In this document: positions 19,043 to 26,697 of the stretch, one piece after another | Layout of the letters: each line of letters opens with the position of its first letter | Numbering within the stretch: the first letter of the stretch is position 1 | Source of the DNA: Prochlorococcus sp. AG-363-O15 | GTDB taxonomy: Bacteria > Cyanobacteriota > Cyanobacteriia > PCC-6307 > Cyanobiaceae | Assembly (NCBI GenBank): GCA_003278255.1 | Contig: QCFZ01000001.1 | Location: 62,001-126,000, forward strand | Direction: 5' to 3' | DNA length: 64,000 bases | Notes under the pieces: generated by a model | Databases searched by the model: none | Told to the model about the DNA's origin: nothing | The model's input: the letters and a program-made list of their open reading frames with translations, nothing else | Translations under genes and position numbers: made by a program

Positions 19043-19243
19043 TTATCTAATCACTTGGAGCCTTAAAACCTCTAAATACAAAACAGCACATGTAGCAGTC
19101 AATACACCTATGATAACGCCACCCCATTTAAGGATTCTCTGATCTGAAGTACAACCTACTGGAGCCAGAAAAACTGAAGGGGCAAATGTAGCTCCTATCA
19201 AAAGAGCAGTGAAGCCAATGACGACGATTTGATCATTGCTCAT
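19043..19243 (-). CDS. Small two-helix membrane protein
   Basis: 66 residues from ATG 19243 (GTG 19252 would add three). Two hydrophobic segments: about 6-30 (VVIGFTALLIGATFAPSVFLA) and about 42-60 (WGGVIIGVLTATCAVLYLEVL). Unrecognised. Convergent with murD, 78 bases apart. Confidence 0.55.
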   Translation of the reverse strand: MSNDQIVVIGFTALLIGATFAPSVFLAPVGCTSDQRILKWGGVIIGVLTATCAVLYLEVLRLQVIR

Positions 19244-19436
19244 TGCAAACACTCACACTCAAAGTGAGCTTAAACAAAATTTCAGACGAAGCAAGTCCTC
19301 AGGCCGATTTCCGTTAAGTAATCAAATAGATCTTAAAAGCATCAGAAGATTATGGTGTTAGGTATTTATTCTTCGTGAAGTTTTAAATTTCCTTCAAAGA
19401 AGAATCTTAATTCTACTTTTATATTGTCAGTCTGCT

Positions 19437-19598
19437 TTATTTTGCAATATCAAGACAATTGTCATTTTTAACGCAATTAATATTTGGATCAACAATTTGC
19501 TTCACTTCAGCCAATGCTAAAACAAAAAGGCTAAAGGAGCCTAGAATATAGCAAAATGTTCTTACTAAATGCTTAGGTTTGCGCTTGGATCTTTTCAT
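19437..19598 (-). CDS. Small exported or membrane-anchored protein (53 aa)
   Basis: A 53-residue reading frame from ATG 19598. Very basic N-terminus (MKRSKRKPKHLVR), one hydrophobic stretch about 14-30 (TFCYILGSFSLFVLALA) and a short polar tail with two cysteines in NCVKNDNC. This is the layout of a signal anchor with a small lumenal tail. Unrecognised; the organisation, not length, supports it. Confidence 0.5.
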   Translation of the reverse strand: MKRSKRKPKHLVRTFCYILGSFSLFVLALAEVKQIVDPNINCVKNDNCLDIAK

Positions 19599-19895
19599 TA
19601 GAATGTTGCGAAGAATTCCTTTAAATATAGATCAAAGCATTGGTATATGCACGAGCTCTATACTTTCAGTATTTTTACTGCATTGCTCCAGAGCATGAAT
19701 CTTTGAAAAGTTGTCACTATATTCATAATAGATTGCCAGTATTGTTTGCTCTAGAGGAATAGATCAAAAGCTATCGACAAAATAATTACTCATAAAAACC
19801 AAAAATGATTCATTTAAGCAATTACTAAAAAATGAATCTAAGAAATCACTAATAACTTCTCAATTCAGGGTTTAAGACCTAGTGCTAAGACTTAA

Positions 19896-19927
19896 AAAAG
19901 CCTCCCTTATAGAAAGAGGAGGCTTTT
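19896..19927. terminator. Bidirectional terminator-like hairpin
   Basis: Perfect 10-bp stem AAAAGCCTCC/GGAGGCTTTT with a 12-base loop. On the minus strand it is followed by six Ts, on the plus strand by four, so it suits a leftward transcript slightly better. No annotated gene reads into it from either side, since the flanking genes are divergent. It borders the RNA candidate at 19930. Confidence 0.7.
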
Positions 19928-19929
19928 AG

Positions 19930-20148
19930 TGATCACGGACGCCGAACAATCCCCATCACCCGGCCAAGATCATGGTAGAGGGTGTCAAGAGATTTGTCAT
20001 CGGTAGATACACACTACTTATGGTGCGGTGTTTCCAGGAAAAGACTGCAAGCACTATTTATGGGGGCTTGCGCGAAACCCTTATATCACCTAGAAATAAA
20101 GTTCCCCATCACCCAGGCCCTGTGCTCTAAGCAAGGGCTTTTTTTTTG
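19930..20148 (+). ncRNA. Candidate structured non-coding RNA, about 210 nt
   Basis: This block is clearly richer in G+C (near half) than the roughly 30% spacers around it and has no sizeable reading frame. It ends in a classical terminator: GCCCT-(G)-TGCT stem with AGCA-AGGGC, then nine Ts (20139-20147). An internal GCAAGC/GCTTGC hairpin is visible. The sequence CCCCATCACCC occurs twice, at 19951-19961 and 20104-20114. It does not match my recollection of RNase P RNA, tmRNA or SRP RNA, and 6S RNA cannot be excluded. The 5' end is a guess. Confidence 0.55.
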
Positions 20149-20425
20149 TCCAGAAAGCTCATGAAAGAGCTTTAGCAACGCAAAGGTTTCTTCAGTACAT
20201 ATGAGACTCCAAGCAAGCTTTAACCTTTATGAGCAAGATCCTTTGAAGATTGGCCTTGAAGAATCACTCGAAGGCAATCTCCCTAAACCATTTTCAAAGC
20301 TCAAAGCTAGTTTGTCGTTCAATTGTTTTTAAATGGGAGATGGATTATCAAGTTATGTCTTCTTAATGTTCATAGACAAACAAACTAGCCTCTGCTACAA
20401 GCTTTTATAGTTTCTCTTAATAGCC

Positions 20426-20572
20426 ATGGAAAACAATCTTGTTGTGGTTCTTCTTTCTTCTATTTTGATTTCAAATACAGTTCAAAACCAAAACGATTTC
20501 ATTAAGTATGGAGGTTTTGTGGTTGCAGTAGCCACTTTATTTATAACTTTTCTTTCAGGTGGTGCAGTTTAA
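20426..20572 (+). CDS. Small membrane protein (48 aa)
   Basis: 48 residues with two short hydrophobic segments (NLVVVLLSSILIS and GGFVVAVATLFITFLSGGAV) separated by a polar NTVQNQNDFIKY turn. A perfect terminator follows 25 bases after the stop, which supports a genuine single-gene transcript. Family unknown; the size resembles small photosystem-associated subunits, but no motif proves this. Confidence 0.6.
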   Translation: MENNLVVVLLSSILISNTVQNQNDFIKYGGFVVAVATLFITFLSGGAV

Positions 20573-20597
20573 ACTTTTGAAGATTTGATCAACACCA

Positions 20598-20630
20598 CAA
20601 GGTACCTTAAAAAAGGTACCTTGTTTTTTT
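20598..20630 (+). terminator. Rho-independent terminator
   Basis: Perfect 9-bp stem CAAGGTACC/GGTACCTTG (20598-20606 with 20615-20623) and seven Ts, directly after the 48-residue membrane protein gene. Confidence 0.9.
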
Positions 20631-20724
20631 GGAATACAGGAAAGATATATATCATTATCTCAAAAGAAGTCCACAGGCATGAAAGAATTAATGAATAAAA
20701 ATCCAATACCTCTGGAGAGGCTCT

Positions 20725-21048
20725 ATGGAATCAATAACGAGAATTGATATCTTAGGTTTAGTTGCAGGAACACTAACCACTATTGCCTTTGTACCTCAAT
20801 TAATCAAAGTATGGAGATCTAAATCTGCCAAAGATATATCATACATAATGTTCATTCTTTTTGTACTTGGAATAGTTTTATGGGAGATATATGGATGGGG
20901 GATACACTCTTTACCAGTTATTTTATTTAATATAATTACTTTTGCACTTGGTATAGCAATACTAATATTGAAATTTGTATTTGACAGTAAAAATAAAACC
21001 TTAGAGAAGGTTTCTGAAGATCAAATGAGCAAACAATCAATTTCCTAA
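20725..21048 (+). CDS. SemiSWEET-type sugar transporter
   Basis: 107 residues with three membrane helices, the half-transporter form that dimerises to pass sugars. The PQ-loop motif is in helix 1 (GTLTTIAFVPQLIKVWRSKS), with KDISYIMF leading into helix 2, then the LWEIYGWGI turn and helix 3 (LPVILFNIITFALGIAILIL). A GGAG-type ribosome site lies a few bases upstream. A decayed paralogue lies at 58146. Substrate is not deducible. Confidence 0.88.
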   Translation: MESITRIDILGLVAGTLTTIAFVPQLIKVWRSKSAKDISYIMFILFVLGIVLWEIYGWGIHSLPVILFNIITFALGIAILILKFVFDSKNKTLEKVSEDQMSKQSIS

Positions 21049-21219
21049 AAGAAGCTTCCTTCGTTCTCTCCTGGATCTAGTCTTCAAAGCCATTTTAAGT
21101 TCAAGGTTTCTATGTAATATCTGTTTTTCATTCTTTATGAGAGTGGCACCAAACCAAGCCAAGCATAGTCCCATTGCTGCTGGAAAAGCAGTGAGCATAA
21201 TCTTATTCGCAGAACTCAT
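21037..21219 (-). CDS. Small single-helix membrane protein
   Basis: 60 residues: one hydrophobic segment about 8-27 (MLTAFPAAMGLCLAWFGATL) followed by a strongly basic tail (KTRSRRERRKLLLGN). It overlaps the 3' end of the SemiSWEET gene tail-to-tail by 12 bases. Unrecognised. Confidence 0.45.
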   Translation of the reverse strand: MSSANKIMLTAFPAAMGLCLAWFGATLIKNEKQILHRNLELKMALKTRSRRERRKLLLGN

Positions 21220-21370
21220 CTTGTTTTAAGTATATTCCTATTTTAAATAGCCTACTGAAAAATAGAGAGCATTTGACAGAATTTATTCTTAAATATCTAT
21301 TCCATCCGTAAATCCAACATCAACTCTTAACCTAAGGCCTAACACTAGTTGAAATTTAGCAGTTTCTCAT

Positions 21371-21415
21371 ATAAAAGTCCTTCTATTGCAAGTATTGCAA
21401 TAGAAGGACTTTTAT
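21371..21415. repeat. Perfect 21-bp palindrome, terminator-like
   Basis: Arms 21371-21391 and 21395-21415 are exact reverse complements around a 3-base GTA loop, ending in TTTT on both strands. The flanking genes (21219 leftward, 21596 rightward) diverge, so neither needs a terminator here. A small RNA ending at this hairpin is the simplest reading. Confidence 0.75.
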
Positions 21416-21595
21416 TAGTTCCAGATATCTTCATTGGTTAGGAAAGATGGATTATTTTCTATGGTCATCTCAACCCTCTCAAAAGAACCAAGTGTTGTCT
21501 TGATTTCAAGAAGAACTACAAAGAGGAGTTAAGCCTTGCAAGATTTTTATCGGTTATAGAGATAAAATAATTAGAGATTTCCATTTATAAAATCT

Positions 21596-21748
21596 ATGAA
21601 AAGATTTCTAGCCGTAGTTTTTGCAATCTCAATGAGCTCAACAGCTGCTCTTGCCTGGGGTGATTGCCCTCATTCAAAAAAAGGGCAAAGAACCCCTGAG
21701 GTAAACACAGAGGAAGTAAAGAAAAGCTCCTCAACTCAAGAGAACTAA
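21596..21748 (+). CDS. Small exported peptide (50 aa)
   Basis: A signal peptide (MKRFLAVVFAISMSSTAALA) is followed by a 30-residue mature peptide starting WGDCPHSKKGQ and ending in a polar, charged tail. One cysteine. No known family, but the clean Sec signal with an ALA cleavage site makes it a credible gene. Likely periplasmic or secreted. Confidence 0.6.
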   Translation: MKRFLAVVFAISMSSTAALAWGDCPHSKKGQRTPEVNTEEVKKSSSTQEN

Positions 21749-21976
21749 TAAATATAAATGATTCCGCAAAGTAAAGACAATGATTTTAAAATTTTCTGTT
21801 CATGGGATATCTCATGGCGAAACCATTGATTTTATGAAATTACCAATTTCCTAAGGTCTCAATAAATATCAGTAGATTAATTAACTTTTAAAAGAAGAAG
21901 ATATGTGCTCGTGATCCAAACAAAGATAGACGTAAAAATAATTTACTAAAGATAATTCCTTATCTATATTAGTCAA

Positions 21977-22312
21977 TTAATTACTTCTTTTTCTTTTAGA
22001 ACTTGGCAATAACTTCGGTTTACCTTTTAACGAAGTAAGTTCTTCCTTAGGCAGGTCAGGGCGTTTTCCATCTAAAATATCTGCCAAAGTCCTGAAGCTT
22101 TCTGCATAATTCCAAAAGCTTTCCTTACGTTGGAAGCCACCTAGAAAGTGTCGACTGAAATTCCTTTGAACTCCCCAGCGCTCCTCATTGGTCTCATATT
22201 CTTCACTGTCATTCATTTCGACTAAAAAGTGAGTTGCCATTTCATGTCGGCGACAGTCTTCTTCAGTCTCGAAGAGTTCTCCATCTTTGGCCTGCCAAAC
22301 CTGCTTGCCCAT
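21977..22312 (-). CDS. Hypothetical soluble protein
   Basis: 111 residues, hydrophilic: begins MGKQVWQAKDGELFETEEDCRRHE, has an aromatic centre (NFSRHFLGGFQRKESFWNYA) and a basic C-terminus ending KRKRSN. No signal or membrane segment. Unrecognised. Nearest neighbours are separated by long spacers, so it is probably monocistronic. Confidence 0.6.
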   Translation of the reverse strand: MGKQVWQAKDGELFETEEDCRRHEMATHFLVEMNDSEEYETNEERWGVQRNFSRHFLGGFQRKESFWNYAESFRTLADILDGKRPDLPKEELTSLKGKPKLLPSSKRKRSN

Positions 22313-22622
22313 TAACCTGATTAGCTATTACCAATAATAGTAAGCTCAAAAGAATTAGAAAGCATGTTTCGTACTGTCGCTAAATGGTGGGTTCATCCCA
22401 TAATCCAGACATAACAAGTGAGTTCTAGATAGAACTAGCAAGACCAAATTAATAGGTTGGTTGGGTCTTGCCAGAAGCTTTTGACGTCAAGTAAAGCTCT
22501 TTACCTAGTGATCATTAAATTATTTTCTTCAACTGAGGCCTTTGAAGTACTAATTGAAACCAGACTTTTCAAAGTGTCTACACACAAATCACAAAGAAAG
22601 AAATTGATTGTGATTTGTAAAT
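22313..22622. other. Intergenic spacer with short inverted repeats
   Basis: No convincing gene. Two inverted repeats are visible: AGTTCT/AGAACT near 22420-22436 and GCAAGACC/GGTCTTGC (22438-22445 with 22464-22471). Neither has a proper T-run, so I do not call them terminators. Confidence 0.4.
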
Positions 22623-22838
22623 CTAATTATATTCTCCTGGCACATCATTCTTTTTGACAGTCACCTCGCCAACTTTCTGGCCTGAAAATCTCAATAATTC
22701 ATCTCCAGAGAATTCATATCCCAGTTTCAAAGCAATTTGAGCAACATCATCAGCAGTAGAAGCAGATAGAACCTGCTTCTTCAAATCAGGCTCTATCTGC
22801 ATTTTCTGCAGAAAAACCTTAATTTGTTCAATAGACAT
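22623..22838 (-). CDS. Nif11-type leader-domain protein
   Basis: 71 residues resembling the Nif11 leader family used by cyanobacterial RiPP precursors (including prochlorosins): MSIEQIKVFLQKMQIEPDLKKQV..., then DDVAQIALKLGYEFSGDELLRF, the usual helix pattern. The region after the leader is only about 20 residues (VGEVTVKKNDVPGEYN), with no double-Gly cleavage site and no Cys, Ser or Thr cluster suited to lanthionines. No modifying enzyme is in the window. It may be an orphan Nif11 protein and not a real precursor. Confidence 0.7.
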   Translation of the reverse strand: MSIEQIKVFLQKMQIEPDLKKQVLSASTADDVAQIALKLGYEFSGDELLRFSGQKVGEVTVKKNDVPGEYN

Positions 22839-22979
22839 CTTTAGTCCTCAAGAACCAAGTGCTAATTTTTCAATCATATCTCGAACCTTAACATGTAAGA
22901 GACTGAATTCATAATCACATTAAAACTATGGGCTTTAAAATCGAAATAAGCTTTCTTTTAACTAGTAGTGTTTATAAAT

Positions 22980-23360
22980 TCACCAGTCTCCCTCTATCAA
23001 CTTAGGTCTAGTAAGAGCAAGAGTGAGGCCTCCTATCAAACCTACATTCATAAAAACTGCTTTAGATTGAAAAGGGACCAGGTGAAAAATAATTGTTGTA
23101 GGAACTAGAAAAATCAACAAAAGTGCTGCTCCTAATTTTTGATTTCTACCGAATACAAGAAAAATTGAACCCAGAACGATACATGTGATCGCACAAACCA
23201 ATAAAACTGCTGCAACAGACTCAGGTATCCCTCGATCAGCTATTGACCCAACTACAGAAGAAAATTTAGCAATCTTCACAGGCACAGCGATGACAAAAAC
23301 CGTTGCTAAACAGAGCCTTCCAAGGAAATCAACTATTTTTCGAACAATTGAGACATGCAT
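22980..23360 (-). CDS. DoxX-family membrane protein
   Basis: 126 residues with four hydrophobic segments. The N-terminal DFLGRLCLATVFVIAVPVKIAKF pattern and the PTTIIFHLVPFQ loop followed by MNVGLIGGLTLAL are typical of DoxX/SURF4-like small integral membrane proteins. Role in the cell unknown. Confidence 0.7.
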   Translation of the reverse strand: MHVSIVRKIVDFLGRLCLATVFVIAVPVKIAKFSSVVGSIADRGIPESVAAVLLVCAITCIVLGSIFLVFGRNQKLGAALLLIFLVPTTIIFHLVPFQSKAVFMNVGLIGGLTLALTRPKLIEGDW

Positions 23361-23704
23361 TACAAGACTGCTACTTCTTAAAAAGATAAGGCAACTGACT
23401 AAAAAAGCCCAAAAATCTCTACGAAATTGATTTCATGCTAGATGGATCAGGCATAAGACCTTGATTACCGAACTACATCATGTAATGCACTCAGAGAGAA
23501 AAAAAAAAATTGATATGAGCTGGATTTAAATCTGACAGAAGACACAAGCAAGCTGTTCCCAATAGTACTATTGAACCAGCTAAGAGACTTAGAAACTGTG
23601 GCCTGCATTAAGAAAGATAATCCCTTACTAGTCTGATATCAGAAAACATAAAAAAGCCAGTGAGCCTTTAAGCTCACTGGCTAAAAATTAGATAATGAGT
23701 GAAT
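23361..23704. other. Intergenic spacer
   Basis: I see no gene. The terminator of the cyAbrB gene occupies 23651-23682; the rest is AT-rich with a poly-A stretch. Confidence 0.4.
23651..23682 (-). terminator. Rho-independent terminator of the cyAbrB gene
   Basis: Perfect 11-bp stem (23655-23665 with 23672-23682), 6-base loop and five Ts on the minus strand, 22 bases after the stop at 23705. Confidence 0.92.
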
Positions 23705-24061
23705 CTATTCTTCGCCTTCAGGTATAAGGCGGAATCCTTTACGGCCCATTTTGATTTCAAAATTGTCGCCAGGCTTGAGATCTAAAAGAGCTGTGTAGGC
23801 CTTACCAATCAAGAGATTGCCGTTCCCTTGAACAGTAGCAACATAGCTAAGCTTTCTACCTCCTTTGCCAATACCGGCTGAGCTTTCAGAAGCAAGGTTT
23901 ACACCTTTAGCTTCTAGCAGAGCTTCGTAAAACGCTGTGAAGTTAAGGCGTTCTCCGCCTCCCTTCTTGGTGGATACATATCCACATGCCTTAACAAGAT
24001 CAGACTTGGAGACATCACCTAAGTCTTTGACTTTGGCTAATAAATCCTTACCAGTGAGCAT
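23705..24061 (-). CDS. cyAbrB-family transcriptional regulator
   Basis: 118 residues from ATG 24061 (GTG 24079 would add six). Strong match to cyanobacterial AbrB-like regulators: LTGKDLLAKVKDLGDVSKSD, KACGYVSTKKGGGERLNFTAFYEALLEAKG, then the C-terminal DNA-binding part with YVATVQGNGNLLIGKAY and LKPGDNFEIKMGRKGFRL. These proteins bind broadly and adjust carbon and nitrogen genes. It has its own terminator. Confidence 0.92.
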   Translation of the reverse strand: MLTGKDLLAKVKDLGDVSKSDLVKACGYVSTKKGGGERLNFTAFYEALLEAKGVNLASESSAGIGKGGRKLSYVATVQGNGNLLIGKAYTALLDLKPGDNFEIKMGRKGFRLIPEGEE

Positions 24062-24193
24062 GGTAAATAATGGAGACACTTTTTTAGAGTAGCTTATATA
24101 TATGAAAGAGACAATACCCTGACTTAAGGCTAAATTTTTTTGTTTGCCTAGAGGCCTTAATTCATCAGATAGGGAAACAAAGCCAGAATAAAT

Positions 24194-24350
24194 TCAATCC
24201 ATTACCTCATCTAGATCAAAGTTTGATTCCTTACAAGGCAGCTCTTCAGTCTCTGGAATATCTCGTCTGAGGAAATAAGTCCAATTTAAAACCAACCCTC
24301 GCCCTAATCCAATGCCAAAAGAAACCCCAAATCACAACAATCCATCTCAT
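24194..24350 (-). pseudogene. Small membrane protein gene with a one-base frameshift
   Basis: The minus strand starts ATG 24350 (MRWIVVIWGF) and then, one frame over, gives SFGIGLGRGLVLNWTYFLRRDI with an acidic tail ending at TGA 24194-24196. Joined by one extra base in the T/G run near 24330, the two halves make a coherent 52-residue protein: hydrophobic N-terminus, basic FLRRD, acidic end. Either a recent frameshift or an error in the homopolymer. Unrecognised family. Confidence 0.45.
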
Positions 24351-24869
24351 AGTGCTAACCCTGAATTGGTTCTGTAATCCCAATACTGTTTCTAGACCAT
24401 GATCAATTCAACTGATAGCCCAAAATTAGTAGGCCTTAAAAGCTGATTTAAGACAATGCAAGCTTCTCTATTCGATTGATCCTTAAAGGAGTCGATTTTT
24501 GCCCAGTCATTCTTTGTTCGCCTGAAAAACCCCTTTTGTTATCTCTGAAAACGATTCAAAGGTGATAAGACTAAACAGCGAGTGACCTGAAAAGTTTGAA
24601 AGCTTCCCTAAAAAGCATTCAAATCAAGTCTTACGATGCTATTGAGCTTAAAAATTAGCTCTGGAAACAGACCACCAAGTTACTGTGCAATTAAGCAAAA
24701 CCCTGTGAGAAGCTGATCAGATCAAGCGAAGCAGCATAGAAATCAATCGCATAAGGAAAAGTCAAGGATCTAAAGTTACAAATTTTATTTTGCCTTCAAA
24801 CAATCCACATAGAAAGAAAACGCATACCACTAAATCTTGACCCTAAATCAATAGGAGAAAACTCAACCT
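24351..24869. other. Intergenic spacer
   Basis: About 520 bases without a credible reading frame on either strand and without a clear hairpin terminator. Probably promoter regions and decayed sequence. Confidence 0.4.
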
Positions 24870-25964
24870 TCAATTAATTCTCTCTACATTGATGATGGTC
24901 TCACCTAATAAAGTTCTTAAAGTCATCAGCTCTTTTTTACTTCCCAAAGCAATCAGCAGTTGCCCTGGAGCAATTTCTACATCTCTACCAGGGTTTGCTA
25001 TTAAGTTCTTGCCATCACGAATTGCAAGCACCATTGCTCCACTTTGACGCCCAAGCTCAAGACCCGAGAGACTGCGATTGTCAAAATCTTTAAATTTATT
25101 CAAGTCACTTGTTAGCAGAAACTCCTCAATCTCACATTGAGAGCCTGCCAATAAATCCAAAAAATCCACTGCAATCGGTCTTAAGGCTGTAGCAGCCATT
25201 GTTCTACCTGCTGCTACATAAGGGCTAACAACAACAGTTGCTCCAGCTAGCTTAAGTTTGCTTGCAGCCTCTTCACTTTCTGCTCTTGCAATCAGCCGAC
25301 ATTCTCGACTAAGCCCCCTTGCGCTAAGAACTACATAAAGATTGGCTGCATCATTAGGTAAGGTAACAACAAGACTTCGACATTGATTAATTCCTGCCAA
25401 TAATAAAGTTTCATCTAGAGTCGCATCTGCTAGCAAAACATTTAAACCTTTCTCCTCTGCAGTTTTTTTGCGTACAGGGTCCGCCTCAACAATAAGGACT
25501 TCAACACCTTCAGAATGAAGCTGTTCAGCAATTTCTTTACCAATGCGGCCAAAGCCGCAAAGAATCACATGATCTCTCATACTCCTTAGTAGTCGACGAA
25601 ACCTTAACTCACTCATCCTCCGGAAGTATCCTGATTCAAAAAGTCGAAGAAGTCTTTGAAGTGTTAACTGAACTACTACAAGACCTCCAAAAATTATCAA
25701 AACAGTCACTACTCTTCCTGCTGAGCTAAGAGGTTCCACCTCGCCAAAACCGATGGTGCTTATTGTGATAACCACCATCCAAAGTGAATCTCCCCAATCC
25801 CAGCCTTCAGTAAGCCGATATCCAAACGCTCCTAAAAGAAGTAATAATGCCAATGAAATTATTGGGCCTATCCATGGTTGAGTAAAATCTCGTAGTCTTA
25901 TTCCAGTAATCAGAGATCGCCGCATAGCTCTATTTGAACGTAAAATTTTAAGCCCTGCTATCAT
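24870..25964 (-). CDS. Two-helix potassium channel with RCK (TrkA-N/TrkA-C) domains
   Basis: 364 residues. Helix 1 (WIGPIISLALLLLLGAFGYRL), a pore loop with filter TISTIGFGEVEPLS, helix 2 (VVTVLIIFGGLVVVQL), then an RCK/TrkA-N Rossmann domain (VILCGFGRIGKEIAEQLHSEGVEVLIVEADP) and TrkA-C (LELGRQSGAMVLAIRDG). The filter reads TIGFGE where classical K+ channels have TVGYGD; this variant occurs in prokaryotic channels and still fits K+. Likely gated by a ligand on the RCK ring. Confidence 0.88.
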   Translation of the reverse strand: MIAGLKILRSNRAMRRSLITGIRLRDFTQPWIGPIISLALLLLLGAFGYRLTEGWDWGDSLWMVVITISTIGFGEVEPLSSAGRVVTVLIIFGGLVVVQLTLQRLLRLFESGYFRRMSELRFRRLLRSMRDHVILCGFGRIGKEIAEQLHSEGVEVLIVEADPVRKKTAEEKGLNVLLADATLDETLLLAGINQCRSLVVTLPNDAANLYVVLSARGLSRECRLIARAESEEAASKLKLAGATVVVSPYVAAGRTMAATALRPIAVDFLDLLAGSQCEIEEFLLTSDLNKFKDFDNRSLSGLELGRQSGAMVLAIRDGKNLIANPGRDVEIAPGQLLIALGSKKELMTLRTLLGETIINVERIN

Positions 25965-26074
25965 GCAAAATAATAGCGAATAATTCGAGCCTCATTCCTT
26001 CCTCTTTTTTCTAAAAAAAGCTCACACTTTAATAACTTTCTTATTAATCTTAAAACCCTAGTGTAAATAGCCCA

Positions 26075-26170
26075 ATGTTCCCATCATTCAGTCTTTTTTC
26101 TGAAGCCTATATAGGACTCATTTTAATCTCATTAGGAGTTTTAAATGCAATGAGGCTACAAGCTAAATGA
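26075..26170 (+). CDS. Tiny membrane protein (31 aa), coupled to next gene
   Basis: 31 residues, almost all one helix (YIGLILISLGVLNAMRL). Its TGA overlaps the next ATG by four bases (ATGA), which is the main support for translation. The size and shape recall small cytochrome b6f or photosystem subunits, but the sequence matches none that I know. Confidence 0.5.
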   Translation: MFPSFSLFSEAYIGLILISLGVLNAMRLQAK

Positions 26171-26406
26171 TCTTACCTTTACTGCTTTTAGGTGGTGCAT
26201 TCATAGCAATACAACTTTATGTATTGCTCTCTGCATTCAAGAACATACAAGGGGAAAATTTTCTAATGCCTTCAGCAAGAAAATATGCTTTACAACTTAG
26301 AGTTGAAAAATGGTTTGGATGGGTTCACAATCGCAGTGAAAGACCAGCTGAATACTGGAAAGAATTCTGGATGAAATTTTCAAAAGAAAAGCAAATAAAA
26401 AGCTAG
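26167..26406 (+). CDS. Small membrane protein (79 aa)
   Basis: 79 residues: one N-terminal helix (ILPLLLLGGAFIAIQLYVLLSAF), then an amphipathic, Trp-rich cytosolic tail (KWFGWVHNRSERPAEYWKEFWMKF). Translationally coupled to the 31-residue gene before it. Unrecognised family. Confidence 0.6.
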   Translation: MILPLLLLGGAFIAIQLYVLLSAFKNIQGENFLMPSARKYALQLRVEKWFGWVHNRSERPAEYWKEFWMKFSKEKQIKS

Positions 26407-26437
26407 TTAAAGATATATAAATATTGAATTAAACCTT

Positions 26438-26641
26438 TTAATTCAATGGAGTCTTAAGCAATGTAAGTCCAGTAAACAAAACCAAAAAACTTTTTAAACC
26501 TAGTACTGGTGAATAAATAGGTTGAAAGTTAATAATTCCAAAATCACCAGAATCTATATTAATCAGCCAGAATGCATCAATCCCGAATGGTTGCAAAATT
26601 GAATAAGCCAAACCACTCAAAATGGTTACAAGCAAAGGCAA
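26438..26641 (-). CDS. Small two-helix membrane protein with no standard start
   Basis: The frame ends at 26438. The only NTG start is TTG 26641, giving 67 residues, but the same frame runs open upstream with sensible sequence (DLSEKRTLPRKFVAIISLP), a basic leader before helix 1, back toward 26700 where only ATA/ATT/GTA codons occur. Helix 1 is LLVTILSGLAYSILQPFGI, then WLINIDSGDFGIINFQPIYSPVLGL and helix 2. The layout loosely resembles PepSY-associated membrane segments. It follows the gene at 26698 closely, so it is probably in the same operon. Confidence 0.5.
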   Translation of the reverse strand: MPLLVTILSGLAYSILQPFGIDAFWLINIDSGDFGIINFQPIYSPVLGLKSFLVLFTGLTLLKTPLN

Positions 26642-26697
26642 CGAAATGATTGCAACAAATTTGCGAGGAAGTGTGCGCTTTTCAGATAAGTCTACTA

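Noticed and set aside
20201-20332. 43-codon plus-strand frame between the ncRNA and the 20426 gene
   Set aside because: Unremarkable translation and no supporting site; too short to accept on openness alone.
22457-22657. 66-codon plus-strand frame in the spacer before the Nif11 gene
   Set aside because: It runs into the 3' end of the Nif11 gene on the opposite strand and has no signal, family motif or ribosome site.
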